DNA of 42,583 bases from positions 1 through 42,583 of the forward strand of contig JAJYUW010000006.1 of NCBI GenBank assembly GCA_021792335.1, given 5' to 3'. Below, in pieces: positions 42,456 to 42,583 of this stretch. Position 1 is the stretch's first letter, and each line of letters begins with the position of its first letter. Source of the DNA: Pseudomonadota bacterium. GTDB lineage: Bacteria; Pseudomonadota; Gammaproteobacteria; Burkholderiales; Sulfuricellaceae. Made by a program: the position numbers and the translations under genes. Under the pieces are notes generated by a model that worked only from the letters and a program-made list of their open reading frames with translations, was not told the origin of the DNA and did not search any database.

Positions 42456-42583
42456 CGCTGTGGGAGCGGCGCCAGCCCTCCCCTCAATCCCCTCCCGCGA
42501 GCGGGAGGGGAGGCGATCGCTCCTTCCCCCGCTTGCGGGGGAAGGTTGGGATGGGGGTTGGCCGCGATTTGCGGCCGCATTCG
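42456..42583. repeat. REP-like palindromic repeat block at window end
   Basis: Two GC-rich palindromes, CCCTCCCGCGAGCGGGAGGGG-type near 42490 and CTTCCCCCGCTTGCGGGGGAAG near 42522. These are followed by GTTGGGATGGGGG, which matches GTTGGGATGAGGG in the element at 6048-6232. A GTGGGAGCGGC motif begins the block. It continues to the edge, so its end is not seen. Confidence 0.8.

Noticed and set aside
42383-42580. 65-codon frame at the right edge
   Set aside because: It translates a REP-like repeat (PHPNLPPQAGEG-type peptide is a known artefact of such repeats).

Overview
The window looks like a chromosomal segment of a free-living, moderately GC-rich Gram-negative betaproteobacterium. This is inferred from gene content: the zapB-like/zapA/6S RNA/fau block, a BtuM-type cobalamin transporter of the kind described in Thiobacillus, and LPS-core glycosyltransferase genes. 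A sulfur-oxidiser-like Nitrosomonadales lineage is plausible but not proven. No rRNA, tRNA, CRISPR array, insertion sequence or phage is visible. Intergenic spaces are rich in short foldback repeats.

Layout. 201-5842 is housekeeping: a TauE/SafE permease converging on an EVE-domain protein, an alpha-glucan phosphorylase, a yqjD-yqjE-yqjK-like membrane stress operon, and fau (5-formyl-THF cyclo-ligase). 5873-6766 holds 6S RNA, a large foldback repeat, zapA and a zapB-like gene with an apparently leaderless promoter, all on the minus strand. 6869-17201 is a cobalamin locus on the minus strand. Transcription runs from a cobalamin riboswitch through btuB, btuM, cobO, a collapsed cobB/bluB remnant, cobU, cobT, cobC, cobS, cbiB and cobD to cobQ. 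It covers uptake, adenosylation and nucleotide-loop assembly, but no corrin-ring genes are present here.

17529-28188 (plus strand) is a tightly overlapping LPS/cell-surface operon: a WaaQ-type heptosyltransferase, a WaaG-like transferase, msbA, three more GT4 transferases, a polysaccharide deacetylase, a second GT9 and a sugar epimerase. 28223-35361 (minus strand) is an eight-gene operon. It encodes a cytidylyltransferase fused to a KdsC-like phosphatase, a short NeuB-type synthase, a class IV aminotransferase, a GmhA-like SIS isomerase, a TIM-barrel isomerase, two SDR dehydrogenases and a sialyltransferase-like protein. It lacks the marker genes of the known sialic, legionaminic and pseudaminic acid routes in this interval, so it is the best candidate for an undescribed CMP-activated ulosonic acid pathway.

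35704-38021 encodes an O-antigen ligase-like protein and a third GT9 transferase. A VapBC toxin-antitoxin pair (38073-38714) follows, then wbpP/wbpO-type genes for UDP-GalNAc to UDP-GalNAcA (minus strand), and an orphan AAA+/DUF4143 ATPase. Together 17.5-41 kb reads as a lipooligosaccharide and acidic surface-glycan locus: precursor synthesis (WbpP/WbpO, ulosonate operon), core assembly (GT9/GT4 enzymes), lipid A-core flipping (MsbA) and ligation or polymerisation (O-antigen ligase family).
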